DNA from: CAXXOK01 sp963678055
GTDB taxonomy: Bacteria; Bacillota; Clostridia; Christensenellales; Aristaeellaceae
DNA length: 64,000 bases
Direction: 5' to 3'
Assembly (NCBI GenBank): GCA_963678055.1
Contig: OY782679.1
Span: 2,542,001-2,606,000, forward strand
Shown in pieces: positions 53,732-61,786 of this stretch (position 1 is its first letter; every line of letters starts with the position of its first letter). Below the pieces are notes generated by a model. The model ran no database searches and was not told the DNA's origin. It saw only the letters and a list, made by a program, of their open reading frames with translations. The position numbers were made by a program, and so were the translations under genes.

Positions 53732-54572
53732 ACGTACCCTTGAAAAACTCTCGGCTGATGTACGCCGCGTGGCCGACGGCGAAGGCGTGGAGCTATTAGA
53801 CAACCGCGAAGGGCCGCTGAGCATTCTGCGCAATGACATTCAAACCCTGGCGCGCCTCAAGCAGGAACAGGCCAATACCCTGCAAAAGGATAAGGAACGG
53901 CTGAAGGATTCGCTGTCGGACATCTCCCACCAGCTGAAAACCCCGCTGACCTCCATGCTGGTAATGGCCGATCTGCTGGAGACCGCACCGCCGGATAAGC
54001 AAAAAGAGCTGATTCGCAACCTGCAAACCGGGCTGACCCGCACCCAGTGGCTGACGGATGCGCTGCTGAAAATGGCAAAGCTGGATGCAGACGCCGTAGA
54101 ATTCAACATTCGCAGTGTCAGCGCAAGCGACATCATCGCCCGCGCTTTGGAACCACTATCGATACTGCTGGAAATCAAGGAACAGGCGATTGAAATCATC
54201 GGCGAAGCAACCCTGACCTGTGACCTGCGCTGGACAGCCGAAGCGCTGGGCAATATCATTAAAAACGCATCGGAAAACGCCCCGGCAGGCAAGCCGATTT
54301 TCATCGCCTGCGGTACAAACCCCATTTGCAGCTGGATCAGCGTAACCGACAGCGGAAACGGCATGCAGCCCGAACAAATCGGCCGCCTGTTCCGCCGCTT
54401 TCAGGGCGGTGCTCCGGCGGGCTACGGCATCGGACTGCCGCTGGCACTCACCATACTGCGCAGGCAAAACGGCGATATCGAGGTGGACGGCGACAGCCTG
54501 CCGCCCCATGTGGCCGCCCTGACCGACACCCCCTATACCGGCGCAACATTTACCCTGAAGATATACCAGTAA
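53718..54572 (+). CDS. Soluble histidine kinase lacking membrane segments
   Basis: 284 residues from the GTG at 53718, with GGGGGGTT ten bases upstream. It opens directly with NKRTLEKLSADVRRVADGEG, a short linker and then HisKA with H71 in SDISHQLKTPLTSM, followed by HATPase boxes NIIKNASENA, DSGNGM and GYGIGLPLAL. Relatives with the SDISHQLKTPLTS box usually carry one or two N-terminal membrane helices; here none is present and the upstream sequence in frame belongs to the regulator gene. It may sense through a partner or be a natural truncation. Confidence 0.9.
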   Translation: MWLNKRTLEKLSADVRRVADGEGVELLDNREGPLSILRNDIQTLARLKQEQANTLQKDKERLKDSLSDISHQLKTPLTSMLVMADLLETAPPDKQKELIRNLQTGLTRTQWLTDALLKMAKLDADAVEFNIRSVSASDIIARALEPLSILLEIKEQAIEIIGEATLTCDLRWTAEALGNIIKNASENAPAGKPIFIACGTNPICSWISVTDSGNGMQPEQIGRLFRRFQGGAPAGYGIGLPLALTILRRQNGDIEVDGDSLPPHVAALTDTPYTGATFTLKIYQ

Positions 54573-54584
54573 CCCAGCTCTCAC

Positions 54585-54607
54585 AGCCCTGTCGCAGGGC
54601 TTTTTTT
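54585..54607 (+). terminator. Terminator after the kinase gene
   Basis: AGCCCTG TCG CAGGGCT followed by TTTTTT. Confidence 0.92.
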
Positions 54608-54674
54608 ACTATGCACAAAGCACCCCTTTCGTAATATTTTAAACCATGGTAGCCTTATTGCAGGAGGAAATACA

Positions 54675-55430
54675 ATGAACAATGCTTACGATATGATTTT
54701 CAAACGCAAATCGGTGCGAAAGTTTGATCCGGCCCTGCACATCAGCAAGACTGAGCTGCAAACCATACGCCAGCAGCTATCCGCCCTTGTGCCGCTGGAC
54801 AGCAGCATCCCCGTTGCCTACCGCCTGGTCGAGCGTGCGCAAACCACCAACCGCCGGGGCGAATACTGCCTTTTGCTATACAGCGATAAATCCGAGCCAG
54901 CCCTGCTCAACGCCGGGTATCTGCTGGAGCAGATGGATTTGTTTCTGGCAGCGATGGATATCGGCGTATGCTGGCTGGGACTGGGCAAGCCGGATGCCAA
55001 ACAACACGAAGGCCTCAGCTATATCATTATGCTGGCGTTTGGCAAGTGCCGCCCGGAGCAGTTCCGCAAAGATGTCACCAAGGCCGCACGCAAGCCGGGT
55101 GAGCTGCTGTGGCAAGGCGATTTTGACTTTGCCGGGATTGACGCTGCACGCTATGCCCCAAGTTCCTGCAACATGCAGCCGTGGCGCATACAGGCAGACG
55201 GGCAAACGCTGACGGTATATCGCTCAAAGGATGTGCGTTCCGCCATCATGCCCCCGCCCCTGCGCCCGTTTTTCAATACCATTGATCTGGGTATTTTCCT
55301 GTACTTTTTAGAGCTTACCTTGCAACACCAGGCACAGCCCTTTACGCGCAGTATGCTGGCGGGGCAGGAAAATGCAACCGGCGACAAGCGTCTATTCCCC
55401 GTCGCCCAGTACACACTGCTATCAAAGTGA
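54675..55430 (+). CDS. Nitroreductase-family protein (TM1586-like)
   Basis: 251 residues, GGAGGAA upstream. FMN-binding nitroreductase fold made of two related halves: FKRKSVRKFD at the start, GYLLEQMDLFLAAMDIGVCWLGLGKP, RYAPSSCNMQPWRI and FFNTIDLGIFLYFLEL. Likely NAD(P)H-dependent flavoenzyme; substrate unknown. Sits between the two-component genes and the ABC transporter but is bounded by a terminator upstream. Confidence 0.87.
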   Translation: MNNAYDMIFKRKSVRKFDPALHISKTELQTIRQQLSALVPLDSSIPVAYRLVERAQTTNRRGEYCLLLYSDKSEPALLNAGYLLEQMDLFLAAMDIGVCWLGLGKPDAKQHEGLSYIIMLAFGKCRPEQFRKDVTKAARKPGELLWQGDFDFAGIDAARYAPSSCNMQPWRIQADGQTLTVYRSKDVRSAIMPPPLRPFFNTIDLGIFLYFLELTLQHQAQPFTRSMLAGQENATGDKRLFPVAQYTLLSK

Positions 55431-55481
55431 CAAAACCGTCACCTTCTGCGTCACCGCACTGTCATCTGCCTGTGCGATACT
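55427..55481 (+). promoter_or_regulatory. Probable response-regulator sites and promoter of the ABC operon
   Basis: Three direct GTCA half-sites start at 55438, 55450 and 55461, about one helical turn apart, preceded by an inverted GTGAC at 55427. A GATACT -10 lies at 55476-55481 and the -35 place holds no consensus, fitting activator-dependent transcription. The regulator at 53066 is the obvious candidate. Confidence 0.6.
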
Positions 55482-55516
55482 ATGGTTGTACCAACAATAG
55501 TTAATGGAGGCATCGC

Positions 55517-56200
55517 ATGAGTATTTTACAGGTCAAAGACTTAACCAAGGTATATGGCAAGGGCGACGCGCAGGTCACTGCGCTGGACCACGTTTCCTTC
55601 ACGGTGGAAAAGGGCGATTTTGTCGCCATCGTAGGCGCATCGGGTTCGGGCAAATCCACGCTGATGCACCTGATCGGCGGGGTAGACCGTCCCACGAGCG
55701 GCAGCGTGATTGTAGACGGCATGGACATCTTTTCTCTGAACGAAAGCAACCTGGCCATCTTCCGCCGCCGCAACGTCGGCCTGATTTACCAGTTTTATAA
55801 CCTTATTCCCACGCTGACGGCGGAGGAAAACGTCATCCTGCCCCACCTTTTGGACAAGCGCAGACCCGACCCCAAGAAGCTTGCAGAAATGCTGGAGATT
55901 CTCGGGCTTGCCGAGCGCAAAAACCACCTGCCGGGACAATTATCCGGCGGACAGCAGCAGCGCGTATCCATCGGCCGCGCACTGATTAACGATCCCGCCG
56001 TTGTACTGGCTGATGAACCGACCGGCAACCTGGACAGCCGTAAAAGCCGCAGCATTATGGAGCTGCTAAAGCTGTTCAACCGTCAGTTTAACCAGACGCT
56101 ATTGCTGATTACCCATGACGAAAAAATCGCCCTGCAGGCTGATCGCATCATCACGCTAGAGGACGGGCACATTCAGCGGGACGAGGCGGTGCGCGCATGA
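55517..56200 (+). CDS. ABC transporter ATP-binding protein, MacB/LolD/BceA type
   Basis: 227 residues. Walker A GASGSGKST, signature LSGGQQQR, Walker B VVLADEPTGNLDS and His in LLITHDEK; QFYNLIPTLTAEENV in the Q-loop is typical for FtsX-partner ATPases. Start overlap ATGA with the permease gene. Such pairs export or detoxify peptide antibiotics. Confidence 0.94.
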   Translation: MSILQVKDLTKVYGKGDAQVTALDHVSFTVEKGDFVAIVGASGSGKSTLMHLIGGVDRPTSGSVIVDGMDIFSLNESNLAIFRRRNVGLIYQFYNLIPTLTAEENVILPHLLDKRRPDPKKLAEMLEILGLAERKNHLPGQLSGGQQQRVSIGRALINDPAVVLADEPTGNLDSRKSRSIMELLKLFNRQFNQTLLLITHDEKIALQADRIITLEDGHIQRDEAVRA

Positions 56201-58098
56201 GGTCCATTACCGCATCGCTGGCCCTGTCCCAGCTGAAACAAAACCGCAAGCGTACCCTGATAACCGTCATCGGCATTGTACTGTCGGTGGCGATGATTAC
56301 CGCCGTGTTCGGCTTTGCTGCCAGCGGTATCGAGGCCCTGCGCGACCTGGTAGGTGATGAACATGTGCACTCCTACAGTTCCATCTTCATCTGGATGAGC
56401 GCAATTTTCGGCTCCATCGTTATCATCGCATCCATCATCGTAATCTCCAACGCCTTCCGCATCAGCGCAACAGAGCGGCTGCGCCAGTTCGGCATTCTTA
56501 AAAGCACCGGCGCCACCCGGCGGCAGATCCTAAAAATCGTGCTGCATGAAGGGGTTTTGCTGTCGCTGATCGCCATTCCGGCGGGTCTGGTCGTAGGCTT
56601 GCTGGTGGAATGGCTTGGCACCAGTATTGGCGATACCCTGCTTGAGCCCATGAACAAACTGCTCAACAACGAAGCGGTAATCCACATGCAGTTTATCTTC
56701 CACCTCCCGTCTGTACTGCTGGCGATGTGCCTGTCGTTTGCAACGATCATGCTGTCGGCCTTCTTCCCCGCTCGCACCGCCGCCAAGGTGCCCGCCATGG
56801 AAGCCATCCGCCTGACGCGGGAGTTTACCACCAAAGGGCACAAAGCCCGCCGCCACCGGCTGGCGCAGCTGCTATTCGGCTTTGAAGGCACACTCGCTGC
56901 CAAGTCCATCCGCCGCAGCAAAAGAACCTACCGGGCGATGGTCACAGCCCTCACCATCAGCATTGTGCTGTTTCTGGTATGCGGCAGCCTGAATACGCAG
57001 ATGACCATGACCATGAACCAGACGTATATGAACATCGATGCGACATCGCTGATGTATCTAAATGCGGGCAAACAAGTCCCCATGCCGCAGCTGGATACCC
57101 TGACTGAAAAATTTGCGTCCTACCCCGATACGGAACTTTTTACCCTACAGTATGATTCGCGCTATACGATGTCTGCCGATGATCCGTCCATCAACAGTGC
57201 GCTGCAAACCGTGGACAGCGAAGGCAACCGCCAAGACGTGCAGGTTTCGCTGATTACCATTGATCCCACGCATTACACCGAGCTTTGCAAGCGCGCCGGC
57301 GTACCGGTTGGCTCCAATATTCTCATCAACAGTGCGCAGCAAACGCAAAACGGCAAATCGATAGAGTTTCAACCGCTGCAATTCACCGGGCAGACCCTCA
57401 CCCTGCGCAATCAGGATGAAACCTTTTCCGTGCCGCTGGATGGCCAGCTGATCAGCACGCAGGTTCCACAGGAAATCTTCAATAGTTCTGCAGCGCCCGT
57501 GAAAATCATAACGGCGGACGCTACGGCAATACAAGCGTTATGGTTTGCCACAAGTTTGGACCCCGAGGGCTTTACCCAGTACGCCGCAGACCAGCTTTCT
57601 GCCTATGTGAACGCAGACACGGCCCAAACAGCGCACTATAGCTACAGCGCGGAAGATATGACCGCCGTCACCGCCATGACCCGCAGCCTGACCAAGCTAA
57701 TCACCATTTTCCTGTATGGGTTTGTGGGTATGCTCTCGCTGATCGGACTGACCAGCGTACTGTCTGCCATCTCCGCCAATGTGCAGCTGCGCGCCAGAGA
57801 ATTTGCGGTGCTCAAGTCCGTGGGCATGACCGAGCGCGGCCTGCGCCGCATGCTTGCGCTGGAAAGCGTAATGTCAGCGATGAAGTCGCTGCTGTACGGA
57901 CTGCCGCTGGGGTCGCTGGCCATGTACCTGATCTATGTTGCCATCACCCAGCAGGATGCATTTCAGTTCATCTTCCCCTGGACTTTGCTATTGGAAGCCG
58001 TCGCCGGTGTGTTCGTCATCGCGCTGATTACCACCCAATATGCAGCCAGCAAACTGCGCGGCGGCAGCATAGTCGAAACCATCCGCATGGGCGAATAA
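56197..58098 (+). CDS. ABC transporter permease, FtsX/MacB type
   Basis: 633 residues with two FtsX units. The first helix is at about 20-42, a block of three helices lies at about 65-190, another helix at 248-268, an outer domain of about 220 residues follows, and three C-terminal helices span about 490-625. Sequence marks: RTLITVIGIVLSVAMITAVFGF, RLRQFGILKSTGATRRQILKIVLHEG and AREFAVLKSVGMTERGLRRML. Similar in plan to BceB-like and VncS-linked permeases. Confidence 0.92.
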   Translation: MRSITASLALSQLKQNRKRTLITVIGIVLSVAMITAVFGFAASGIEALRDLVGDEHVHSYSSIFIWMSAIFGSIVIIASIIVISNAFRISATERLRQFGILKSTGATRRQILKIVLHEGVLLSLIAIPAGLVVGLLVEWLGTSIGDTLLEPMNKLLNNEAVIHMQFIFHLPSVLLAMCLSFATIMLSAFFPARTAAKVPAMEAIRLTREFTTKGHKARRHRLAQLLFGFEGTLAAKSIRRSKRTYRAMVTALTISIVLFLVCGSLNTQMTMTMNQTYMNIDATSLMYLNAGKQVPMPQLDTLTEKFASYPDTELFTLQYDSRYTMSADDPSINSALQTVDSEGNRQDVQVSLITIDPTHYTELCKRAGVPVGSNILINSAQQTQNGKSIEFQPLQFTGQTLTLRNQDETFSVPLDGQLISTQVPQEIFNSSAAPVKIITADATAIQALWFATSLDPEGFTQYAADQLSAYVNADTAQTAHYSYSAEDMTAVTAMTRSLTKLITIFLYGFVGMLSLIGLTSVLSAISANVQLRAREFAVLKSVGMTERGLRRMLALESVMSAMKSLLYGLPLGSLAMYLIYVAITQQDAFQFIFPWTLLLEAVAGVFVIALITTQYAASKLRGGSIVETIRMGE

Positions 58099-58146
58099 CC
58101 CTGCGCCGCCTATGGTGGCCAGCAGCCCAATACAAGCACAATCAAA

Positions 58147-58175
58147 CAGAAGGCGCAGCTGCGCCTTCTGTTTTT
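58147..58175 (+). terminator. Terminator of the ABC operon
   Basis: Perfect CAGAAGGCGCAG / CTGCGCCTTCTG palindrome followed by TTTTT. Confidence 0.9.
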
Positions 58176-58250
58176 GTTGCGTGTACACGGCCCGCAAGCT
58201 GTGCTAAAATGAATTCATCAAACAAGCGATTCTGATTCCAGAGGTGCATT

Positions 58251-58925
58251 ATGAATTGGCGAAACCGTAACGGACTGGCAGTTTTGCTGCGGGTGCTCCT
58301 GCTCGTTTGCTGCGCAGGCGGTATCTATCAGGGCGTATTTCCGCCGGATGGTGGTTTCATGGCCTCAGAAAAGATGCTCTACTACACCTACCAGTCCAAT
58401 GCCTGCGTGTTTTTGCTGACGGCCGTCTATTTCGTGCTGGGCCTGCGCAAGCTTGCCAAAGGCCGTGTCAGCATTCCCCGCGCCCTGTCCGTTGCCCGCT
58501 ATAGCGTAGCGGTCGGGATTACGATTACGTTTCTGGTCTTCTGGCTGCTGCTGGCACCCGCGCTGGAAGCTGGCGAGCTGACGACACTCAACAACCAGCT
58601 GCTGCACACAATTGTGCCCCTGCTGTTCATCCTGGACTTTCTGCTGTTTGACCGGGGTAAACCCTTGGGCAAGTACAGCGCACTCTGGGCAATCAGCCTG
58701 CCGCTGTACTACTTTATTTTCTCGCTTTGCTACGCCGCACTTAAACCGGAGCATATCTATGAATACGGCAACCGATACCCGTACTTTTTCCTGAATCTGG
58801 ACAAGTACGGCTGGTTTGGCACCCAGGCCGGAATGGGCGTACTTTGGTGGGTGCTGCTGCTATGCTGCGGCACGCTGCTGATCGGCTACGGCTATCGCTG
58901 GGTACAGCGCAAGACCATACACTAA
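58251..58925 (+). CDS. Pr6Pr-like integral membrane protein
   Basis: 224 residues, AGAGGTG upstream. Six membrane helices; the pattern YYTYQSNACVFLLTAVYFVLGL, ITITFLVFWLLLAPAL and NNQLLHTIVPLLFILDFLLFDRG with GKYSALWAISLPLYYFIFSL fits the bacterial Pr6Pr (FAR-17a/AIG1-like) family. Function unknown; the conserved His in LLHTIVP may be important. Single gene. Confidence 0.8.
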   Translation: MNWRNRNGLAVLLRVLLLVCCAGGIYQGVFPPDGGFMASEKMLYYTYQSNACVFLLTAVYFVLGLRKLAKGRVSIPRALSVARYSVAVGITITFLVFWLLLAPALEAGELTTLNNQLLHTIVPLLFILDFLLFDRGKPLGKYSALWAISLPLYYFIFSLCYAALKPEHIYEYGNRYPYFFLNLDKYGWFGTQAGMGVLWWVLLLCCGTLLIGYGYRWVQRKTIH

Positions 58926-58944
58926 TCCTATAAAGCAGTACCCT

Positions 58945-59838
58945 CTAACACCGGTGGCGCTTCTCCTTGCGCTTTATGTGCCAGCGCACCGCCATGAACA
59001 ACAGTCCGTAAATCGGCAACGCAACCAGCACAATCAGCGATAGATCGCGCAGCGGTGCATAGGTCATGCTATCGCTTCCTTTGATGCAAAGGTGTGCCAA
59101 TAGGTACGATACCGGTGCGATCGCTGCATACCATAGCGCTCTGTACGCTTTTTGATGCCTGCGCAATAGCAGCACGGCTATCAGCAGCACCACGGCAAGG
59201 GCCAGTGCCAGGGTAAAGTAATACGACAGGAACAGGCGTGGCAGTAGCACAACATTTTCGTCACCCTTGCCATACAGCCACTGGTGATCTGTTCCATAAG
59301 CTGTGTAATAGTACGCTGCCGCAATATTCTGCCCGTCGGGATTGAGGAAAACCTCCTGGGTATGGTTGCCACGCATCATCCGCCCCAGCAGACTTGTCCA
59401 TGCGGTGATGTGCAACTCTTCCCCTGCGCCCATCTCAGACGGCAGGCGCTCGATATCGTATCCCGTTACCTCCGGCCCAAAGCGCAAGGAAAGTCTATGG
59501 TTTTCGTATACTGTCAGCTTGACTGTGTCCACAGAATACGGCAGGTACTCCGGCGCGGACAGCCACCCAAACAGTGTAATGGCGACCACCAGGCAAAGCA
59601 GTGCCGTCAGCATGATCGCAAGGGTTTTTTGCCGGTTTATTTTGCTGCGCACTTGCCGAAGGCCAGCGGTATCGGTATCGGCGGCAAGCGCAAGTGGTGT
59701 TTGCAGCTCTTTCAGTGCTGCAGTACAGCTTTCACAGGTCGGCAGGTGCTGCTCCACCAGCGCAGCCGTATCCTGGCTGGCAAGCCCTTCAGCATAGACG
59801 GGTAACAGGTCACAGATTACATCACAGGTGATTTTCAT
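58945..59838 (-). CDS. Zinc-finger anti-sigma factor
   Basis: 297 residues. N-terminal zf-HC2 domain (CDVICDLLPVYAEG ... EQHLPTCESC, the H-x3-C-x2-C motif of ZAS anti-sigmas), membrane helix about 73-95, an outer beta-rich domain (about 96-195), then further helices at about 205-285. It overlaps the sigma gene by 17 bases with GGAGGAA inside the sigma gene, so sequestration of that sigma factor at the membrane is likely. Extra C-terminal helices are unusual for simple anti-sigmas. Confidence 0.85.
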   Translation of the reverse strand: MKITCDVICDLLPVYAEGLASQDTAALVEQHLPTCESCTAALKELQTPLALAADTDTAGLRQVRSKINRQKTLAIMLTALLCLVVAITLFGWLSAPEYLPYSVDTVKLTVYENHRLSLRFGPEVTGYDIERLPSEMGAGEELHITAWTSLLGRMMRGNHTQEVFLNPDGQNIAAAYYYTAYGTDHQWLYGKGDENVVLLPRLFLSYYFTLALALAVVLLIAVLLLRRHQKAYRALWYAAIAPVSYLLAHLCIKGSDSMTYAPLRDLSLIVLVALPIYGLLFMAVRWHIKRKEKRHRC

Positions 59839-60319
59839 ACGTTTCCTCCAATTGTGCTTTCAGCATGGCCTTGGCACGGTGATAGGTCACACAGGCCCAG
59901 TTTTCGGTTTTCCCAAACAGAGCGCCAATTTGCCGAAAAGGCAGCTCGCCAAACACCCGGAGGGAAAACACTTCTTTGTAAGGTTCCTTTAGCACATGCA
60001 GCGCCTGATGCACGGTTTGCGCTGTTTGGGCAGATAGTACAGCCTGCTCAACATCCAGCCCATTCGCACAGTCAGCAGCGCTATCTACAGGCAGCACATG
60101 CCGCTGTTTACGCTGCCGGGTCAAGTAGGTATGCTTTGCTATCTGACATAGCCAGACGCGAATTTCGCACTGCCCCCTGAAACCGTCCAGCGCTGACATG
60201 GCCTTGAGGAACGTTTCTGCGGTGATCTCCTCCGCCGTTTTCTCATCACCGGACAAAGCCCGCGCATACAGGAATACATCCTGAAAATAGGCGCGATATA
60301 CGCGTTCGAATTCGGTCAC
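59822..60319 (-). CDS. ECF-type RNA polymerase sigma factor
   Basis: 165 residues from a GTG at 60319 with GGGAGGTGG upstream. Region 2 (FQDVFLYARALSGDEKTAEEITAETFLKAMSALDGFRGQCEIRVWLCQIAKHTYL) and region 4 (LHVLKEPYKEVFSLRVFGELPFRQIGALFGKTENWACVTYHRAKAML) are clear. Controlled by the anti-sigma encoded next. A matching ECF-like promoter stands in front. Confidence 0.93.
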   Translation of the reverse strand: MTEFERVYRAYFQDVFLYARALSGDEKTAEEITAETFLKAMSALDGFRGQCEIRVWLCQIAKHTYLTRQRKQRHVLPVDSAADCANGLDVEQAVLSAQTAQTVHQALHVLKEPYKEVFSLRVFGELPFRQIGALFGKTENWACVTYHRAKAMLKAQLEETYENHL

Positions 60320-60340
60320 CGGTCCACCTCCCGCCTATAA

Positions 60341-60366
60341 GACGCACAATGGAGTCATTTCTTACA
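60341..60366 (-). promoter_or_regulatory. ECF-type promoter of the sigma/anti-sigma operon
   Basis: On the minus strand TGTAAG, 16 bases, CGTC. This is the AAC/CGTC-like pattern of Firmicutes ECF promoters and lies 22 bases before the GTG, so positive autoregulation is likely. Confidence 0.6.
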
Positions 60367-60387
60367 AACGAATTTCCCTTGCAACAA

Positions 60388-60425
60388 TAAAAACCCTGCT
60401 CATTGCCGTAGGCTTCGAGCAGGGT
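60388..60425 (-). terminator. Terminator of the MFS gene
   Basis: ACCCTGCTC / GAGCAGGGT stem with T5 on the minus strand. It lies just upstream of the ECF promoter. Confidence 0.75.
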
Positions 60426-60452
60426 GCAGTGTAGGACGATACAAAAGCCCGC

Positions 60453-61685
60453 TTAGCGGTCCTCGTCGTAAATGGGAATGATATGCCGCTTGTTGCGGAT
60501 AATAAGGAAGTACACCGCCAGTAAACCGATACCACCCATGACCAGCGGCACGGTCTGGTAGTGCATCACCTCGCCCAGCGCGCCTGCAAACAGGCGGAAT
60601 ACGACGGCACCCAGCGAAGTGAGAATGGCAAACACCGCCTGCACCCGCGAGCGGATCTCACCGGGCAGGTATTTTTGAACCGCGGCCTCCCGCAAGGTTG
60701 CGGAGTTCACACCCAAAAAACCGAGCACAAAGCGAATCACAATCATTACAGGATACCAGAGCAGCAGCATCACGCCATCCAGCGATTCGTACAGGATATA
60801 GACCTTCTCCGTGACACGGTAGCGGTACTTGGGCGGGATTTTGAGAAAGTAATGGAATACCCCGCCGATCATGCGCCCGATGGTTTCCGCCGAAATCAGC
60901 AAAGAATACATGGCCGCACCCAGTGCGGGGCTGCTCTGGAAGAACGCCATTGCCATCAGGCTATTACCCTGCGCCGTGGCGTTGACCACCGCCATATAGG
61001 TATACAGGCTGCGGACGCCTTTTTCTTTTTTCAAATACCGGATACCGCCCAGCGCGTCGCGCAGGTACGCTTGCAGTGAAAATGCACTCTTTTGTTTTTC
61101 GGCGCGGTCTTTGGTAATGCGCCATTCCAGCGTTGAGGCGATGAGCAGCAGCGCACCTTCGGCAGCGAAAAACCAGGAGATACCAACCGTTTTATAGATG
61201 ATTGCCGCAAGCGGCGTCACCACCGTGGTCACAGTGGGATAGATGATGGAGGATACGGAATACCCCTTCTGGGCAAACCCATCGGGGATCAGCTCCGGGT
61301 AAAGCGAGGCATAGGCCTGATGGTATACCGTGCCAAGAAAGCTGGATATCAACCCGAAAATCATATACATACCATAGGAAAACTCTGCGTTGAATAAATA
61401 CGCCGCAAAGCCGAAGTACAAAAGCCCCATAAGCAGGTCAATCCCCGCAATCAGGTTGCGGCGGCAGGCCTTGTCCACCATCGGGGCTGAAATGGCCGGG
61501 AGTATTATGTTTGGCAGCATGGTTACCGCTGCAAACACCCCCGAAAGCCAGGTCGAGCCGGTATTGTCAAACACAATCAGGCTCATGGCGAAGCTAACAG
61601 CCGTGCCACCGATGGCGGAGATAATCGTTCCCAGTGTGATGGTTGTAAAGTCCTTGGTCCAAAGACCGGATTTTTGTATACGCAC
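60453..61685 (-). CDS. MFS transporter
   Basis: 410 residues from a GTG at 61685 (GGAAGGGG upstream). About eleven to twelve membrane helices; opening FTTITLGTIISAIGGTAVSFAMSLIVFDNTGSTWLSGVF and MVDKACRRNLIAGIDLLMG are typical of the MacrolideEfflux/DHA-like MFS_3 group. Probably drug or metabolite efflux. It lies 101 bases downstream of the HTH-TPR gene on the same strand; an inverted repeat TATAC-N6-GTATA (61760-61775) sits between. Confidence 0.87.
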   Translation of the reverse strand: MRIQKSGLWTKDFTTITLGTIISAIGGTAVSFAMSLIVFDNTGSTWLSGVFAAVTMLPNIILPAISAPMVDKACRRNLIAGIDLLMGLLYFGFAAYLFNAEFSYGMYMIFGLISSFLGTVYHQAYASLYPELIPDGFAQKGYSVSSIIYPTVTTVVTPLAAIIYKTVGISWFFAAEGALLLIASTLEWRITKDRAEKQKSAFSLQAYLRDALGGIRYLKKEKGVRSLYTYMAVVNATAQGNSLMAMAFFQSSPALGAAMYSLLISAETIGRMIGGVFHYFLKIPPKYRYRVTEKVYILYESLDGVMLLLWYPVMIVIRFVLGFLGVNSATLREAAVQKYLPGEIRSRVQAVFAILTSLGAVVFRLFAGALGEVMHYQTVPLVMGGIGLLAVYFLIIRNKRHIIPIYDEDR

Positions 61686-61786
61686 CTGTAACCAACCCCT
61701 TCCCGCGCAGTATACCGCCACGCGTAAGAGGTTTCAATGGGTTTCATATTGGGAAAATCTATACTATTTTGTATACTTATCGTACG

